Source of the DNA: Thermodesulfovibrio sp.
Lineage (GTDB): Bacteria > Nitrospirota > Thermodesulfovibrionia > Thermodesulfovibrionales > UBA6898
Assembly: GCA_013824615.1 (NCBI GenBank)
Contig: PNOC01000014.1
Span: 1-64,000, forward strand
Direction: 5' to 3'
DNA length: 64,000 nucleotides
The notes beneath the pieces are model-generated. The model worked only from the letters and a program-made list of their open reading frames with translations. It searched no databases and was not told where the DNA came from. The translations under genes and the position numbers were made by a program. Position 1 is the first letter of the stretch, and every line of letters starts with the position of its first letter. Shown here piece after piece: positions 62,173-64,000 of the stretch.

Positions 62173-62201
62173 TTGCTATACCGGCAGCGAATTTGTAAAA
62201 T
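62173..62201 (+). promoter_or_regulatory. Promoter of the 110-residue protein gene
   Basis: TTGCTA (62173-62178) and TAAAAT (62196-62201) are separated by 17 bases. The predicted leader is about 55 bases and contains a GGAGGGAG ribosome site. Confidence 0.6.
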
Positions 62202-62262
62202 AGGTGCAACCGCTGCTGGCGGCTTATATTCATCAATGCACTACATTACAGGAGGGAGCATC

Positions 62263-62595
62263 ATGCTTCTGGATTTCATAATCAATAAAGATTCGATTTC
62301 AATACCGATCGCTGATCCGTTCCGGGCTGATCTCGACGCCGTCCTGGGTCAGATTAACGGGTTTGCATCTTCAAAAGGAACTGACCTCTCCGGGCTGGAC
62401 ATCCGGGGACTGATTCCGCGGATGATCAAGGGAATTGCCGGATGTGAGAATGGCTGTCCCTCTAATGCCAAAGAACTGGTTTCACGGGGAGTAAAAAACT
62501 TCGAACTGAAGTATATTGAAGGTGGAATTCTTTCGGCCCAGGCAACAGCCGGAGCGGAGAACCAGATATTTCTGAAAATGTTTCCGGACTTTTAG
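62263..62595 (+). CDS. Conserved-looking small protein with GCENGCPSNA motif
   Basis: The 110-residue product has an N-terminal region with alternating hydrophobic residues (MLLDFIINKDSISIPIAD), a central helix-prone stretch, the cysteine motif IAGCENGCPSNAKELVSRG at about residues 66-84, and FELKYIEGGILSAQATAG. I do not recognise the family by name. The two cysteines in C-x3-C spacing could bind a metal or undergo redox. The start is fixed by GGAGGGAG; an earlier in-frame ATG lies in the YwbE gene. It ends one base before the convergent kinase. Confidence 0.8.
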   Translation: MLLDFIINKDSISIPIADPFRADLDAVLGQINGFASSKGTDLSGLDIRGLIPRMIKGIAGCENGCPSNAKELVSRGVKNFELKYIEGGILSAQATAGAENQIFLKMFPDF

Positions 62596-62596
62596 A

Positions 62597-63229
62597 TCAC
62601 CCTGAGGAGAGCGGCCGGACCAGGGAAAGAAGTTCAGCGTAAACGCAGTCAGCGGTAGTCTCTGCCGTAACCGCAAGCCGGGTGACCGCGCTGCCCTCAG
62701 TCCTGTAATGATCGATCAACGGTTCTGTCCGCTCCTTGAATATCCGTAGTTTCTTTTCGATCAGCCGCTGATCATCGTCATCTCTTTCTGCCCGGTCTCC
62801 CCCGATATTTCCCCGGATCCTCTCATGGACTGCTTCTGCCGAACATTCAAGAACCATGACCATCCCGACCGTGACTATCCGGTCCATGTCCCTCGCCTGT
62901 TCCAGATGACGGGGAAGGCCGTTCAGAACGATCAGGTCCCCCTCCACATACTGCCTGCTCTTCAGGAAGGCAGCGATGATCTTCTCGGCAATCGGGAAAT
63001 GTTCCTTTTCAAGCAGCAGGCCCTTTTCGAGCAGGTCCCGGATAAAGAGATGTTCAGAATACGTGAATTCCGCAGGGGGGTTCTCCTCAGCCGCAATCGT
63101 TCTGAGCTGATGCCCGAAGTCGAAGTGATGGCATCTCTTCCCCGCCAGCCCGTGCTGCTGCATATGCTCACCCAGCGGTGACTTGCCGGCCCCGGTAGGA
63201 CCTATCAATAAAATTGCATCAAGGGACAT
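62597..63229 (-). CDS. Adenylate-kinase-like P-loop kinase
   Basis: The 210-residue protein starts with a Walker A motif (LLIGPTGAGKSPLGEHM) and has an arginine-bearing NMP-binding region, the central VLNGLPRHLEQARDMD, equivalent to the lid-adjacent GFPR block of adenylate kinases, and a helical C-terminus. The P-loop reads GAGKSP, with Pro where Thr/Ser is more common. It likely phosphorylates a nucleotide or related small molecule. The ATG at 63229 is preferred to the GTG at 63235; neither has a strong ribosome site. Confidence 0.8.
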   Translation of the reverse strand: MSLDAILLIGPTGAGKSPLGEHMQQHGLAGKRCHHFDFGHQLRTIAAEENPPAEFTYSEHLFIRDLLEKGLLLEKEHFPIAEKIIAAFLKSRQYVEGDLIVLNGLPRHLEQARDMDRIVTVGMVMVLECSAEAVHERIRGNIGGDRAERDDDDQRLIEKKLRIFKERTEPLIDHYRTEGSAVTRLAVTAETTADCVYAELLSLVRPLSSG

Positions 63230-63487
63230 CAACACTTAATCTTCAGTATTGCAAAAAACGTATGACGTCGAGGCGGGCAGGAATACCGAAAAAATTCTGT
63301 CTGCAACACCTTCAAGCCGCTTCATGCAGCCTGCCAGCCCTTCTCTGGCAATATATAGCACAGGCAGCCTTCGTTTACGTGATATATAATCCAATCCTGT
63401 TGCATTGCAGAATTTTCTGAGGTGTTTCTGACTGCCTCGATACAACCATAAAAAATCACCTGAGCGCATCCTGCATAATCTCCCGGT

Positions 63488-64000
63488 TTATTTTTTCTTC
63501 AGCGCCCTTTCGACCGTCCGGATCGCGCAGAATTCACCGCACATGCTGCAGACCTCTGTCTCTGTCGGCGGCACCTCCGCCCTCCACTCCCTTACCTTGT
63601 CAGGGTTCAGGCTTAAACCTATCTGTCCGTTCCAGTCAAGCGCCTTCCTGCACTTTGCCATAGCAATATCCCTGTCCATAGATCCCTTGATGCCTTTGGC
63701 AATATCGGCCGCATGGGCAGCGAGCTTCGAAACGATGACGCCTTCCTTCACATCCTCTATGGTCGGCAGGCGGATATGCTCCGATGGCGTCACATAGCAG
63801 AGGAAGTCAGCACCGGCAGCGGCAGCGATCGCCCCGCCGATGGCAGCGCTGATATGGTCGTAACCCATCCCGATATCCGTGACGAGCGGACCAAGGACAT
63901 AGAACGGCGCTCCCTTGCAGATCTCTTTTTGAAGCCGAACATTGAGCTCAACCTGATTCAGCGGCACATGGCCCGGGCCCTCGATGATCACCTGGACATT
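63488..64000 (-). CDS. thiC: Phosphomethylpyrimidine synthase ThiC (3' part)
   Basis: ThiC is the radical SAM enzyme that rearranges aminoimidazole ribotide into the pyrimidine of thiamine. The gene runs off the right edge of the window. The visible 171 residues include the conserved [41 protein letters not shown], the substrate-binding [13 protein letters not shown], and the C-terminal iron-sulfur cysteines in CSMCGEFC. That last spacing resembles the shorter ThiC forms of anaerobes. Its product feeds ThiD (22597-23358). Confidence 0.97.
   Translation of the reverse strand, partial: NVQVIIEGPGHVPLNQVELNVRLQKEICKGAPFYVLGPLVTDIGMGYDHISAAIGGAIAAAAGADFLCYVTPSEHIRLPTIEDVKEGVIVSKLAAHAADIAKGIKGSMDRDIAMAKCRKALDWNGQIGLSLNPDKVREWRAEVPPTETEVCSMCGEFCAIRTVERALKKK

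Noticed and set aside
63236-63469. 77-codon minus-strand frame between thiC and the P-loop kinase
   Set aside because: It has no recognisable motif, its ribosome site is poorly spaced, and an overlapping frame of similar length exists on the other strand. The 258-base gap is left as intergenic.

Overview
The window reads as chromosomal DNA from a Gram-negative (diderm) bacterium of about 54% G+C. The gene set is a full peptidoglycan and division (dcw) cluster with a meso-diaminopimelate-type MurE, an RND efflux pair, a DUF374 acyltransferase, System II cytochrome c maturation (ResB/CcsA) and a twelve-heme cytochrome. Together these suggest a Nitrospirota (Thermodesulfovibrionia-like) genome. 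That placement is inference from gene content; there is no rRNA in the window. No CRISPR array, insertion sequence, prophage or tRNA was found.

Region 1 (443-19334, all minus strand) is one dcw operon: mraZ-rsmH-ftsL-ftsI-murE-murF-mraY-dacA-like-murD-ftsW-murG-murC-murB-ddl-ftsQ-ftsA-ftsZ. Most genes overlap or touch. A strong promoter and three MraZ boxes sit at its head. Its oddities are a PBP5-type carboxypeptidase with a lysine-rich repeat tail placed between mraY and murD, and related GCAAG-type repeat inserts in murD and murE.

Region 2 (19501-23930) holds a dodecaheme c-type cytochrome, a thiD-radA-lipoprotein operon with a leaderless-looking thiD start, and a tiny Ala/Pro/Lys lipoprotein with its own strong promoter and terminator. 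Region 3 (24078-38647) is accessory: an RND pump, a LytS-type hybrid histidine kinase, a 1000-residue M1 peptidase-ChaN-PDZ fusion, a GT4 glycosyltransferase, a large secreted PcRGLX/PL26-like protein, and a HicBA toxin-antitoxin pair whose HicA is only 57 residues. Region 4 (38744-48570) has radC, a purD-purE-DUF89 operon, an RRM protein, tsaC, an acyltransferase, a low-complexity SQ-repeat protein, and a TPR protein followed by an ExeA-like ATPase.

Region 5 (48586-57789, all minus) is the most interesting. In transcription order it is resB, ccsA, a membrane histidine kinase whose periplasmic domain carries a CxxCH heme-attachment motif, a sigma-54-type response regulator, a lone receiver protein, and then three genes matching the bacterial ceramide pathway known from Caulobacter: an epimerase-like reductase (CerR), a serine palmitoyltransferase-like enzyme and a double-GNAT acyltransferase (bCerS). 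The layout links cytochrome c assembly, a probable heme-based sensor and sphingolipid synthesis in one stretch.

Region 6 (57819-64000) holds two zinc-dependent MDR dehydrogenases, a cupin, a GAF-GGDEF protein without an inhibitory site, small proteins (one YwbE), a P-loop kinase, and the 3' end of thiC cut by the window edge. Several genes (thiD, the first dehydrogenase, the GGDEF protein, a small membrane protein, the TPR protein) have promoter-like -10 boxes so close to the start codon that leaderless mRNAs are likely.
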